From contig CANMIL010000001.1 of NCBI GenBank assembly GCA_947497895.1, forward strand, positions 372,001 through 436,000: a stretch of 64,000 nt of DNA. Reading direction: 5' to 3'. The stretch comes from an uncultured Tenacibaculum sp. (lineage in GTDB: Bacteria; Bacteroidota; Bacteroidia; Flavobacteriales; Flavobacteriaceae). Below are positions 9,667 through 20,119 of the stretch, piece by piece. The stretch's first letter is position 1. Each line of letters opens with the position of its first letter. Made by a program: the position numbers and the translations under genes. The notes under the pieces were generated by a model, which was given only the letters and a program-made list of their open reading frames with translations, made no database searches and was not told the origin of the DNA.

Positions 9667-11256
9667 TTATGAAAAGTAAATGAAACTCAAAATAACAATG
9701 ACAACCACGATTACACTGACTGGTTTTGCATATTTCCAAGGAGTAATATCTACTTCTTCTGTAAACTTTTGAACATAGGACTCCTCGCGCGGATACAACT
9801 TTCCTATTAAAAGCATAATACCAATATTAATTAAGAATAGAATTGCCATTACATGTAGGAAGTGTGGGTACTTTTCTGAACCAAAAACTAAAGGTTTCAA
9901 AACAAACTGACTAACTATGTACAATACAGCCCCAGAAATAATAGCAAAGTTCGCAGCAATTGCAGGTACACGTTTCGTTAAATAACCCACAACTATAATT
10001 GTAAGAATAGGAATACTATAACAACCATTTACTTCTTGCAAATAACCAAACAACCCTTCCGGCGCGTTGGCTATAAAAGGGGCTACAAACATGGCTAATA
10101 ATGCCAAAAATAGACCAAACCATTTTCCTGCTTTTACAGTTTCCTCTTCAGTCGCTTCTTTATTAATAAATTCTTTATAAATATCTAACCCAAATAAGGT
10201 AACAGAACTATTTAATGCAGAATTGAATGAACTCAAGATCGCACCAAACAAAACGGCTGCAAAAAAACCAACGAGAGATGCTGGTAAAACTCGAGTAACT
10301 AGCTCTGGATAGGCTTCATCTGCATTAGGAAGGTTTCCTTGGAAAAGATGAAAAGCGATTATACCTGGTACCACAACAATCAACGGACCTATTATTTTGA
10401 TAAACGAAGCCAAAAGCAACCCCTTCTGCCCTTCTTTTAGATCTTTTGCACCCAAAGCTCTTTGAATAATTGCTTGATTGGTTCCCCAATAAAACAGTTG
10501 TACAAGCATCATCCCTGTAAAAATAGTTGCAAACGGAATAGAAGACTCATTGCTACCTATAGCATTGAACTTTTCAGGGTTACTATTTAATAATGTCGAT
10601 ACACCATTAGCAAAATCGCCTTGACCAATTTCAACAAATCCAAAATACGGAATTAGTAATCCACCAATTAATAAACCTATTGCATTGATGGTATCAGAAA
10701 CGGCTACTGCCTTTAAACCTCCGAAAATTGCATAGATAGAACCAATTATTCCTATTGAAAAAACTGAAATCCATAATGCTGTTGTTTTAGAAACATCAAG
10801 TAACTCAGGAATATCAAACATAGTATTTATTGCCAAAGCACCTGAATACAATACAATTGGTAATAGTACAACTACATATCCTGTTAAGAACAAACCTGAA
10901 GTCAGTGCTTTTGTTGTTTTGTTATACCTTCTCTCTAAAAACGTCGGAACTGTGGCAATTCCACCTTTTAAATATCTAGGTAATAAGAACAGCGCAGTGA
11001 TCACCATGGCTATTGCTGCCAATGTTTCCCAAGCCATTACCAAAATCCCTTCTTTATACGCCGAACCATTCAACCCGACAATTTGCTCTGTAGATAAATT
11101 GGTTAACAATAAGGATCCCGCGATTACTACTCCGGTTAAGCTTCTACCTCCTAAAAAATAGCCTTTCGATGTGTTTTCATCTGTTTTTCGAGTTGCATAA
11201 TACGCTATAATAGCTACCAATGCCGTGAATCCTAAAAAAGAAAATAATGCTCCCAT
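9667..11256 (-). CDS. Sodium:solute symporter (SSS family, SGLT-like sugar transporter)
   Basis: Multi-TM ORF; GGRSLTGVVIAGSLLLTNLSTEQIVGLNGSAY, FNSALNSSVTLFGLDIY. Confidence 0.9.
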   Translation of the reverse strand: MGALFSFLGFTALVAIIAYYATRKTDENTSKGYFLGGRSLTGVVIAGSLLLTNLSTEQIVGLNGSAYKEGILVMAWETLAAIAMVITALFLLPRYLKGGIATVPTFLERRYNKTTKALTSGLFLTGYVVVLLPIVLYSGALAINTMFDIPELLDVSKTTALWISVFSIGIIGSIYAIFGGLKAVAVSDTINAIGLLIGGLLIPYFGFVEIGQGDFANGVSTLLNSNPEKFNAIGSNESSIPFATIFTGMMLVQLFYWGTNQAIIQRALGAKDLKEGQKGLLLASFIKIIGPLIVVVPGIIAFHLFQGNLPNADEAYPELVTRVLPASLVGFFAAVLFGAILSSFNSALNSSVTLFGLDIYKEFINKEATEEETVKAGKWFGLFLALLAMFVAPFIANAPEGLFGYLQEVNGCYSIPILTIIVVGYLTKRVPAIAANFAIISGAVLYIVSQFVLKPLVFGSEKYPHFLHVMAILFLINIGIMLLIGKLYPREESYVQKFTEEVDITPWKYAKPVSVIVVVIVILSFIYFS

Positions 11257-11258
11257 AA

Positions 11259-13550
11259 TTATTTTAATGTAAAAGTATTTGTTAAATCGGCTTTTGAGTC
11301 TCCTCCAACAAACACATTGAATTTTCCTGGTTCGACTAAAAACTCCCCTTTGTTATTATAAAAACCTAATTCTTTTTCAGTAAGTTTAAATTCTATTGTT
11401 TTCGATTCTCTAGGTTCAAGTTCGATTAACTCAAAACCTTTCAATTCTCGAATAGGTCGAGTTACAGAAGCATATTCATCATGAATATATAACTGCGCAA
11501 CCTCTTTACCTTTTACTTTTCCCGTATTTGTTATTTTAACGGATACTTGAACCTCATTCTCACCTACGACATTTACATTTAAATTATCATAAGAAAACTG
11601 AGTATAGCTCAATCCATATCCAAAAGGATATAAAGGTTCATTAGTTTCATCGGAATAATGAGACCAGAAAACATTTCCATCTCGAACGGGCCTTCCTGTA
11701 TTCTTGTGATTATAGTACAAAGGAACTTGACCAAGGCTTTTTGGGAATGTCATAGGAAGTTTACCACTTGGATTATAATCTCCATATAAAACCTGAGCAA
11801 TTGCATTTCCACTTTCAACACCTAACTGCCAAGCCTCTACAATAGCAGGAACATGTTCTTTTGCCCAAGGAAATGCTAAAGGTCTACCATTCATTAACAC
11901 CAACACGATATTCTTGTTAACCTTATAAACTTCTTCCAGTAATTGTTGCTGAACGCCAGGTAAATCAATAGTACTTCTACTTCGTGCTTCACCGCTTTGC
12001 ATTCCATGTTCACCTAAAACCATTACAACAACATCCGACTTTTTTGCTAAAGACAATGCTTCCCCAAACTCAGAGGTATCGGTTGTATTCACTTGTACCT
12101 CTTGTACCATTGAAATTTCGGTATTCGGAATTACTAAATCCGCTCCTTTTGCATAGTTTACCGAATTTCCGTCATATTTTTGAAAACCTTCGACTACTGA
12201 AATAGCAGTTCCTTCTTTGGCTGCTAAACGCCAATTTCCTAAAGGACTTGTTTTATCATTTGCTAAAGCTCCAATAATAGCAACCTTAACACCTTGTTTT
12301 TTTATAGGAAGTAAGTCATTCTCGTTTTTTAGTAATACAATCGATTTTTTAGCGATATCTAAAGCATCTTCATGGAATTGTTTTTTACCAGTTACTTCTT
12401 GTTCGTTTTGTTCATTACAATAACGATAAGGATCTTCAAAAAGTCCTAATTCATACTTCACGCGTAAAATTCGCCTAACAGCATCATCTAATAGCTTCTC
12501 ATCAACCGTACCTTCCTCAACCAACGATACCAATTCTTCAACATAAGCGCTTGATTCCATATCCATATCTGAACCAGCTTTTACAGCTAGTTCAGCTGCC
12601 TTTTTTAAATCTTTAGCATAACCATGCGATACTAATTCACCTATCGATCCCCAGTCCGAAATCACAAAACCTTTAAAGTTCCAATCTTTCTTTAATATTT
12701 CTCTTTGCAAAAAGGTATCGGCTGTTGCTGGAATTCCATTTAGTTCATTAAAAGCATTCATAAAGGTTTTTACACCAGCATCTGCAACCTCTTTAAACGG
12801 AGGAAAAACGGTATTGTATAATGTTGATGTACCAATATCTACCGTATTATACTCTCTTCCAGACTCTATAAAACCATAAGCCGCGAAATGTTTTGCACAG
12901 GCAGCGATTGTTTTGGAAGAAGATAAATCATCTCCTTGAAATCCATGAACTCTGGCTACCGCAATTTTTGCTCCTAAATAAGGATCCTCACCGCCTCCTT
13001 CCATCACTCTTCCCCAGCGGGCGTCTCTATAAATATCAATCATTGGAGCGAATGTCCAATTCAAACCTGCAGCCGCTGCTTCTTCTGCTGCATTTTTTGC
13101 TGATTTTTCAATTATCTCTAAATCCCAACTTGCAGATTCTGCTAATGGTATAGGTGCAATCGTTTTAAATCCATGAATTACATCAAAACCAAAAATTAAA
13201 GGAATTCCTAAACGTGTTTCTTCTACTGCTATTTTTTGCAAAGCTTTAACCTGCTTCACTCCTCTTACATTCAGCATAGAACCAACAAGACCTTTTTTTA
13301 AGTCTTCATATTTTTCAGCTTGATTCCCTTTCTTGGGCACAGGTCCTGTAGCATCCCAAAAACCATTGTATTGGTTCATTTGACCGACCTTCTCTTCTAA
13401 GGTCATTATTTTTAACAAACTATCAATTTTTCTTTCTATTGAAGTATCGACAGTAATATTATTCATAGCATCAGAAGTTTGATAATTGGTATTTGATTTT
13501 TTACAAGAACAAAACGCTATTGTAACGAATATGAGTAAGATTTTTCTCAT
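11259..13550 (-). CDS. bglX: Glycoside hydrolase family 3 beta-glucosidase, lipoprotein signal
   Basis: FCSCKK lipobox, MTLEEKVGQMNQY, KGFVISDWGSIGELVSHG nucleophile region, C-terminal fibronectin-like domain. Confidence 0.93.
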   Translation of the reverse strand: MRKILLIFVTIAFCSCKKSNTNYQTSDAMNNITVDTSIERKIDSLLKIMTLEEKVGQMNQYNGFWDATGPVPKKGNQAEKYEDLKKGLVGSMLNVRGVKQVKALQKIAVEETRLGIPLIFGFDVIHGFKTIAPIPLAESASWDLEIIEKSAKNAAEEAAAAGLNWTFAPMIDIYRDARWGRVMEGGGEDPYLGAKIAVARVHGFQGDDLSSSKTIAACAKHFAAYGFIESGREYNTVDIGTSTLYNTVFPPFKEVADAGVKTFMNAFNELNGIPATADTFLQREILKKDWNFKGFVISDWGSIGELVSHGYAKDLKKAAELAVKAGSDMDMESSAYVEELVSLVEEGTVDEKLLDDAVRRILRVKYELGLFEDPYRYCNEQNEQEVTGKKQFHEDALDIAKKSIVLLKNENDLLPIKKQGVKVAIIGALANDKTSPLGNWRLAAKEGTAISVVEGFQKYDGNSVNYAKGADLVIPNTEISMVQEVQVNTTDTSEFGEALSLAKKSDVVVMVLGEHGMQSGEARSRSTIDLPGVQQQLLEEVYKVNKNIVLVLMNGRPLAFPWAKEHVPAIVEAWQLGVESGNAIAQVLYGDYNPSGKLPMTFPKSLGQVPLYYNHKNTGRPVRDGNVFWSHYSDETNEPLYPFGYGLSYTQFSYDNLNVNVVGENEVQVSVKITNTGKVKGKEVAQLYIHDEYASVTRPIRELKGFELIELEPRESKTIEFKLTEKELGFYNNKGEFLVEPGKFNVFVGGDSKADLTNTFTLK

Positions 13551-13763
13551 TAGATTTCAGATTGTTTAGTTTCAATACATGGCAACGATCATTATTAAAA
13601 TGAACTTCACAGACAGTTAATAAACTGACTAATCGATCACCATGTTATTTTAAAGTTAAACAAATATTTAACAATAGTATTATCATAATCTCAAAAAGAA
13701 CGATAAATAAGTATGAAAACGTTTTCAGAAGTTCATTTTATTGAATAAAATATTGTAAAAAGC

Positions 13764-13916
13764 TTAAGATTTAACTGTGCTTCTTTTTGAATTTCCGCTG
13801 CATCTTTTACTACAATACTTTACGGAATCCCAATTTTTCTCCCATTTCTTTCTCCATGAAAAAGGACGATCACAAACTGGGCATATTTTTGTGGGTAAGT
13901 GTTGTTTTTTAGTCAC
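13764..13916 (-). CDS. DUF2256-type small zinc-ribbon-like protein (50 aa, GTG start); absent from ORF track
   Basis: Hand translation [50 protein letters not shown]; CPVCxRPFxWRKKWxxxWxxVKYCSxxC signature. Confidence 0.88.
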   Translation of the reverse strand: MTKKQHLPTKICPVCDRPFSWRKKWEKNWDSVKYCSKRCSGNSKRSTVKS

Positions 13917-13961
13917 TACGTTGGACTTAATCTTTATATATTAGGAAAATTATGAAGGCTT

Positions 13962-15386
13962 TTAGTTTTTACCTCCTACTAGAGCATTTAACATACCTCT
14001 AAATACGAATCCGTGAAAAGGCAATACAGCATACCAATACATTCTTCCTAAAATTCCTTTGGGTCTAAATACTGCTCTTTGGTAAAGCGTTTCTTTAATA
14101 ATTTTAAATTCCAACCAAGCCTCTCCAGGAAGTTTCATTTCAGCATATAATAGCAATCTCTTTTCATTTTTATCTGCCAATAGAACACGCCAAAAATCGA
14201 GTGCATCTCCTGATGTTAATTCTGTTTGGTGCCTTCTTCCTCTTCTCAATCCAACTCCACCGAATAGTTTATCTATAAAACCTCTAACTTTCCATAAGAA
14301 ATTGAAGCGATACCATCCCGTTTCTCCACCAATACGCCAGATTTGATCTAATGTGAAATTTTCGTCAACTACTACCTTACTTCGGATATCCTTAAAACAT
14401 CCATATTGAGGTAAGTTAATATGCTTCGAAAACTTAGAATTAAACACGCCACTAATCATGGCATCTTTCCAACTTGAAACAATAGAGTTTTGTTCAATTT
14501 TTATAAAGGCTTTTTCTACAGCTTCCTTATAACTTATAGGTTTAATTGCTATTATTTCATTGATTTCAGAAGGTTTCCCAATTACTTCTACTTTCATACT
14601 ATCCACCAAAGAAGCTGCCAATTTAAAAGAAGTCGATGTAACAAAATACAACCAATACGAAGATAGTTTAGGTGTTAAAACCGGTAAGGTAATAATTAAC
14701 CTTCGTAATTTTCTTACTTCAGCAAACTGCAACAACATCTGCTTATAATTAAGCACCTCAGGCCCAAAAATATCAAATGAACGATTGTATAATTCTGATT
14801 TACCAATCGCTTCTGTTAAATAGGTTAGAACATCTCTAATAGCAATGGGTTGTGTTTTGGTATTTAACCACCTTGGAGCTACCATAACAGGTAACTTTTC
14901 TACCAAATCTCTAATAATCTCAAAAGAAGCACTTCCACTTCCTACAATAATACCAGCTCTAAAAGTTGTTAAGTGATATTTTGAAGAATGCAGTGTTTCT
15001 TCTACTTTAAACCTAGATTTTAAGTGTTTTGATAGACTTCGATCATTTACAATACCACTTAAGTAAATGACTTGATTGCACTTAGTGCTTTCTGTGAGTT
15101 TTTTAAAATTTAATGCGCAAGTATATTCAAGTTCTTCGAAATTTGAACTACTAGTAGACATTGAATGAATTAAGTAGTAAGCCATATCAATATCACTAGG
15201 AAATTCAATGTCACCTACCTTTAAGAAATCTACTTCCAGAAAGGAGATGTTTTCTTTTTCTTTTAAATCTTCTGGAATTCTATTTAAATCACGAACACAA
15301 CAGACTAATTCATGGTTATCGTCTAATAATTTTGGAATTAAACGTTTTGCGATATAACCTGTTGTGCCTGTGATTAAAATTTTCAT
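13962..15386 (-). CDS. SDR-family NAD(P)-binding oxidoreductase, DUF2867-containing type
   Basis: ILITGTTGYIAKRLIPKLL, FRAGIIVGSGSASFEIIRDLVEKLPVMVAPRW, C-terminal DALDFWRVL...LPGEAWLEF. Confidence 0.88.
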   Translation of the reverse strand: MKILITGTTGYIAKRLIPKLLDDNHELVCCVRDLNRIPEDLKEKENISFLEVDFLKVGDIEFPSDIDMAYYLIHSMSTSSSNFEELEYTCALNFKKLTESTKCNQVIYLSGIVNDRSLSKHLKSRFKVEETLHSSKYHLTTFRAGIIVGSGSASFEIIRDLVEKLPVMVAPRWLNTKTQPIAIRDVLTYLTEAIGKSELYNRSFDIFGPEVLNYKQMLLQFAEVRKLRRLIITLPVLTPKLSSYWLYFVTSTSFKLAASLVDSMKVEVIGKPSEINEIIAIKPISYKEAVEKAFIKIEQNSIVSSWKDAMISGVFNSKFSKHINLPQYGCFKDIRSKVVVDENFTLDQIWRIGGETGWYRFNFLWKVRGFIDKLFGGVGLRRGRRHQTELTSGDALDFWRVLLADKNEKRLLLYAEMKLPGEAWLEFKIIKETLYQRAVFRPKGILGRMYWYAVLPFHGFVFRGMLNALVGGKN

Positions 15387-15392
15387 TTCTAT

Positions 15393-16007
15393 TTATTTTT
15401 TGGGTCGTTGGTATGATAAACGCTTATTAGTTTCAGGAACCAAATAACTATCCAGTCCGTTTATTGCCGCAACTTTTGCTTTCGACAAATTCACAAAACC
15501 ATCATCTTCAACCAATCGTTCTTCGATGTATAAATCTAAAATTTCACCAAGTAGAAGTATGGTATCGTTTGCTTTTATGTAATACTCTTCAACATATTTC
15601 AACCCTATTTTAATAGGAGAAGTTTTTACAAAAGGAGCGTAAAACTCATTTAAGTATTCTTCTTCTAATAGAGTTTTATCAAACTCTGAAATATCAGACG
15701 GATATTTAGCCGAAGTATGGTGAGCATCTTCAATAATATCGTTGTGAATATGATTTACTGTAAAATACCCCGTTTCCTTGATATTATCATAAGTATTTCG
15801 CCTAACGGTAGTTGGCCTCAAGACAAAACCTAATATTGGAGGAGCCGAACCGTAATGTACTACAGAGCTAAACACTGCTACATTTGGTACACCTGTTTTT
15901 GATTTTGTTCCAATTAAATTCGCCGATTTGAAACCTGAAACACTATTGATAAGGTTTATTTTATATAAATGCTCTAATTGGTCGATGTGATCGCGAGTGA
16001 AATACAT
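15393..16007 (-). CDS. Flavin reductase-like FMN-binding protein
   Basis: NLIGTKSKTGVPNVAVFSSVVHYGSAPPILGFVLRP, TGYFTVNHIH. Confidence 0.8.
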   Translation of the reverse strand: MYFTRDHIDQLEHLYKINLINSVSGFKSANLIGTKSKTGVPNVAVFSSVVHYGSAPPILGFVLRPTTVRRNTYDNIKETGYFTVNHIHNDIIEDAHHTSAKYPSDISEFDKTLLEEEYLNEFYAPFVKTSPIKIGLKYVEEYYIKANDTILLLGEILDLYIEERLVEDDGFVNLSKAKVAAINGLDSYLVPETNKRLSYQRPKK

Positions 16008-17318
16008 TTATAAGCTTTTAAAATTATTAATCTTAACTCCCTGTGCTCTTAAATCGTGCATAAGGTTGTACAATCCAAAAAAGGTTCTGTTGATGTAAAT
16101 AAAATGTTTTGAACCTCTATTTCCATTCATCTTCTTCAACTCTGTACTTTTCGCATATTTTTGACCTAAATCAGCTATTTTGTTGAAAAAATCTTCGTTT
16201 GAAAAGTCAAATTCTTCTTTATGGAAAGGTTGTGTAAATAGAGAAAGCATTTCATGAAATAACTCAGTAAAAAACACTTTTTCCTCTTTAGAATCATCTT
16301 TTCTTAAGATTTCCAACTCGTATAGCTTTGACTCGAAAAACTCAGGATTGTTTACATTGTCTTTCTCTGCCAGCTCAAAATAAGGCACATAAAAACTATC
16401 TGGTACCTCTTTCATACATCCAAAATCAATAACAATCAGTTCGTTTTCTTTTGACACTAAAAAGTTACCTGGATGCGGGTCGGCATGTACTTTTTTTAAA
16501 ACATGCATTTGATACATGTAAAAGTCCCATAAAGCCTGTCCAATTTTATTAAGATTCTCTTGAGAAGGTTTTTGCTCAATATATTCCGACAAATGAACAC
16601 CATCCATCCAATCCATCGTTAAAATTCGCTCCGAAGAATACTCTGGATAATAATCTGGAAACTTAAGATTAGGTATTACACCGCACTTATCTGCTATTTC
16701 TTTACTTTGAGCCAGCTCCAATTCGTAATTGGTTTCCTCTATTAATTTATTTTCTACTTCTTTAAAATACTCATCAGATCCTTCACCTCTAATATTAAAC
16801 ATTTTAATAGCTATTGGTTTTACCATAGCTAAATCAGAAGATATACTATCGGCAACTCCAGGATATTGTATTTTAACCGCTAATTTCTTTTTATTCTTTG
16901 TTGCTTTATGAACCTGCCCTATACTAGCCGCATTCACAGATTCTGCGGTAAATGTATCGAATACTTCCGTTGGAGCCTTCTTAAAGTATTTTCTGAAGGT
17001 TTTTACTACCAAAGGAGATGATAATGGTGGAACTGAAAATTGTGATAATGAAAACTTCTCTACATACGCTCTTGGAAGTATGTTTTTTTCCATACTTAAC
17101 ATTTGAGCTACTTTTAAGGCCGATCCCTTTAAGGTCTTCAATCCATCATAAATATCCGTTGCATTTGCTTCATTTAAGTTCTCTTTTGCCTCCTCTTCCG
17201 ATTTTACAATTTTTTCTCCATAGTACTTCGCATAATTCACTCCTACCTTTATACCTGTAGTGATTAATTTTGAGGCTCTTTCTATCTTTGAAGTTGGAAT
17301 ACTATTTATACTCTTCAT
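16008..17318 (-). CDS. ABC1/AarF (UbiB-like) atypical kinase
   Basis: DGLKTLKGSALKVAQMLSME (KxGQ-like), AASIGQVHKA, HADPHPGNFLV, VIDFGCMKE. Confidence 0.92.
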   Translation of the reverse strand: MKSINSIPTSKIERASKLITTGIKVGVNYAKYYGEKIVKSEEEAKENLNEANATDIYDGLKTLKGSALKVAQMLSMEKNILPRAYVEKFSLSQFSVPPLSSPLVVKTFRKYFKKAPTEVFDTFTAESVNAASIGQVHKATKNKKKLAVKIQYPGVADSISSDLAMVKPIAIKMFNIRGEGSDEYFKEVENKLIEETNYELELAQSKEIADKCGVIPNLKFPDYYPEYSSERILTMDWMDGVHLSEYIEQKPSQENLNKIGQALWDFYMYQMHVLKKVHADPHPGNFLVSKENELIVIDFGCMKEVPDSFYVPYFELAEKDNVNNPEFFESKLYELEILRKDDSKEEKVFFTELFHEMLSLFTQPFHKEEFDFSNEDFFNKIADLGQKYAKSTELKKMNGNRGSKHFIYINRTFFGLYNLMHDLRAQGVKINNFKSL

Positions 17319-17391
17319 TTATTATTTTTTTATTGTTGCCATATTCAGAAAGCAAACGTTGTCTTAGAAATCATTATTCTAAAAATCGTTT

Positions 17392-18048
17392 TCAAGCTGT
17401 AGGTGTTTTTTCTTTCCACAAAAACTTTGCAAAATCAAAAACACTTTGTACTGGCGTTAAATCTTTTAAATCAAAACTTGCTTTTACCGACTTCTCTATG
17501 AAAATATCTGTTTTTTCAAAATTTGGTGATTCATCCTCTAACCAAAACTGAAGCGTAAATAACAACTGTAACCATGAGGCTTCGCCCATTCCTTTATCTC
17601 TCAGCTTATTGATTCTTTCATTTTTTAAATCAATTGCGTCTGTAAAAATCTCTCTAGTAGTAAACTCTATGAACTCTTTTCTTAAATTAGACAATAGCTT
17701 TAGTGATTCTAATTTATTCTTGTTTTCTTTCAATCGCTGATAAACATATGATCGATTCGCTGTTAATAATTCAAAGAAAGTATAATAGAAACTTAACAAC
17801 TTGCTTTTCGAATCATACGTTTTATAATCTTCATTATTCAGAAGAAGTTCTAATGTTTTGGTACAGAAAATGGCAAATATCTGCTTTTCCAATACTTCAA
17901 AACTTGAAAAAAACTGATAAAACTCGTTTTCTTCAAATTTGTTTTCTTTTGCAAAAGCATATACTGATTTTGGGGTACCGTTTAACAGCACTTCATTCAT
18001 ATATAATTCAATTATTTTGTCCGAAGTGATACTCTTTTTTGCTGTCAT
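17392..18048 (-). CDS. TetR-family transcriptional regulator
   Basis: N-terminal TSDKIIELYMNEVLLNGTPKSVYAFAKENKFEENEFYQFFSSFEVLEKQIF helix pattern. Confidence 0.65.
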   Translation of the reverse strand: MTAKKSITSDKIIELYMNEVLLNGTPKSVYAFAKENKFEENEFYQFFSSFEVLEKQIFAIFCTKTLELLLNNEDYKTYDSKSKLLSFYYTFFELLTANRSYVYQRLKENKNKLESLKLLSNLRKEFIEFTTREIFTDAIDLKNERINKLRDKGMGEASWLQLLFTLQFWLEDESPNFEKTDIFIEKSVKASFDLKDLTPVQSVFDFAKFLWKEKTPTA

Positions 18049-18059
18049 TTTTTTAATAT

Positions 18060-18533
18060 TTAATTATTTAAGACAATGTATGTATTGAGACTCGTTGCAA
18101 TAATCATCCATAGCAAATAAGGGACGATGAGCCACGAATATCGCTTAAGTTCTTTTTTAAAGTTGAAAGTAAAGTAAACTATCAACAGAAGTAATAGTGA
18201 AATTACCAATAAACCAAGAGCTGTTTTATGTTGATTGAAAAACACAAAGTTCCATCCAACATTTAATATCCATTGTACTGTGTATAGTAGTAAAAGCTCT
18301 TTGTTTAAAAAGCTTCTTTGAAAGCTCAATTTTGTCATATATCCTGCAAAAAGAACCATAATTGTTGTCCAAGCAGTTCCAAACATCCAGTTTGGTGGCG
18401 ACCATGGTGCTTTTTCTAATGATAAATACCAATCTGTCCTAGGACCATCATTCATTAAAAGAACACCTATATAAAGTGCTAATAAATTTGCGATAAGAAA
18501 TATTACGTATCTAACTACTGGTTTATTCTTCAT
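18060..18533 (-). CDS. tspO: TspO/MBR-family tryptophan-rich sensory protein
   Basis: WYLSLEKAPWSPPNWMFGTAWTTIMVLFAGY, WNVGWNFVFF-like region. Confidence 0.9.
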   Translation of the reverse strand: MKNKPVVRYVIFLIANLLALYIGVLLMNDGPRTDWYLSLEKAPWSPPNWMFGTAWTTIMVLFAGYMTKLSFQRSFLNKELLLLYTVQWILNVGWNFVFFNQHKTALGLLVISLLLLLIVYFTFNFKKELKRYSWLIVPYLLWMIIATSLNTYIVLNN

Positions 18534-19224
18534 AACTTCTATTCTTTAAATAGTTAAACAACAACTGAATAGAAAACAACAAATTAAAAGCGTAAAAAAT
18601 GTCTTCAAATGGTATTGTAAACAATCTAAAACCTAAATTTTCATTGTTATTATACCAAACAACAGGCTCATCTATAAAACTTCCTGTCAAAATTCCATTT
18701 ACAATAAAAAAAGGAATTAATATAACTAGAAAACTAGGATAGTAAACTCTTAACTCTTCTTTATGATACTTCATTGAATACATTAAAAGCACTAAGAAGA
18801 ATATAAAATTTACCGTACTATACCATTTCCCGAAATTCATAAATAACAACCCTCCAACTACAACTAGAAGAATTATCGACACCCATAAGCTAACTTTATC
18901 TGTGAACTTGAAATTAGGAACATAGTATTTCAATACTTCATGTGTAAACAAACATGCATAAGGAATACAAAAGAAGAACATCCATTCCTCTAAAGGCATT
19001 TTAAAAATTAACAAAGAAATATGATACTCTGAATTAAATCCCCATATCCCCGCAGAGGTAAAAAAAGCATCCCATATTAAAAACGGTATTGCTATAGCTA
19101 AAATGCTTAAAAACGCGTACTTAAAGTATTTTATAAAGTGAAATTTCTTCTCGAAAATACTATACAGTAAGGGAATACTTAAACTTCCAAGATTTAAAAT
19201 CAAATACAAATAATTGTTTACCAT
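18523..19224 (-). CDS. crtY: Lycopene cyclase, CrtYcd fused-domain type
   Basis: Membrane ORF with FLIWDAFFTSAGIWGFN and PLEEWMFFFCIPYACLFTHEVL. Confidence 0.88.
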   Translation of the reverse strand: MVNNYLYLILNLGSLSIPLLYSIFEKKFHFIKYFKYAFLSILAIAIPFLIWDAFFTSAGIWGFNSEYHISLLIFKMPLEEWMFFFCIPYACLFTHEVLKYYVPNFKFTDKVSLWVSIILLVVVGGLLFMNFGKWYSTVNFIFFLVLLMYSMKYHKEELRVYYPSFLVILIPFFIVNGILTGSFIDEPVVWYNNNENLGFRLFTIPFEDIFYAFNLLFSIQLLFNYLKNRSYEE

Positions 19225-19670
19225 TTCGCTTTTTTGAAATACTTAAATGGAACAAATAACATTCCAAAACATTCACCATGTTGTTTTCCCATATGCTTGT
19301 GATGTATTTTATGGGCCTTTCGTAAACCTCGTAAATACCTATTTTTTGTATTCTTAAACCAATTAAACCTTCTATGGATTAAAACATCATGAATAATGAA
19401 ATACGCCATACCATATAGCAATATCCCTAATCCAATAAAAAACAAATAATTTAGCTCTGGTCGAATACCAAAATAGAATAACAACATACTCGGTATTGCA
19501 AATACAACGAAAAAAGCATCGTTTTTTTCGAAAACATGTGGATAACCAGGTTGATGGTGATCTTCATGCAAAAACCATCCAAAACCATGCATAACGTACT
19601 TATGAGTGCACCATGTAACTCCTTCCATTATAATAAATGTTCCTAAGGTTATTGCTATAAATAAAATCAT
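19218..19670 (-). CDS. crtZ: Beta-carotene hydroxylase
   Basis: WCTHKYVMHGFGWFLHEDHHQP, HKIHHKHMGK histidine boxes. Confidence 0.94.
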   Translation of the reverse strand: MILFIAITLGTFIIMEGVTWCTHKYVMHGFGWFLHEDHHQPGYPHVFEKNDAFFVVFAIPSMLLFYFGIRPELNYLFFIGLGILLYGMAYFIIHDVLIHRRFNWFKNTKNRYLRGLRKAHKIHHKHMGKQHGECFGMLFVPFKYFKKAKW

Positions 19671-20104
19671 AGAGATGTATTCTTTTTAATATAAAAATCC
19701 AAATAATCTGAGCTATCTACTTCCTTTAGCTTTTCCGATAAAAACTCTTTATCCATATTTATACTCGATTTATAGTTTAGTATTGCTGGTATATTCTCCT
19801 GAATCACCAATCGTAAATAACGTAAATCTGTATTGTTTGGATTTTCTTTAATTAACTTTTCTAGTTTTTTCTTTCCTTCATTAAAAACAGCTAATTTTTT
19901 CCATGGAAAAAATTTATGTTTCGCTTGTTTCATTTGTAACGAAACCACATAACCTTTTACACTAATTTTATCTGAAGATTTATATTTATTTATAAAAACA
20001 ATTTCTTTTTCCTTTGTATCCGCCATATGATAGTCCATAACATAATTAGGAACGTCATTTAACGTCATGAAAACATAGGTAAAAGCAACTAATAATAGTT
20101 TCAT
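19667..20104 (-). CDS. Hypothetical protein in carotenoid operon
   Basis: 145-aa ORF, 4-nt overlap with crtZ, signal-like N-terminus; no family recognised. Confidence 0.75.
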   Translation of the reverse strand: MKLLLVAFTYVFMTLNDVPNYVMDYHMADTKEKEIVFINKYKSSDKISVKGYVVSLQMKQAKHKFFPWKKLAVFNEGKKKLEKLIKENPNNTDLRYLRLVIQENIPAILNYKSSINMDKEFLSEKLKEVDSSDYLDFYIKKNTSL

Positions 20105-20119
20105 AGAGATAGGGCGAAT

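Noticed and set aside
18226-18432. 68-aa minus-strand ORF inside tspO
   Set aside because: Out-of-frame overlap with a confident TspO gene.
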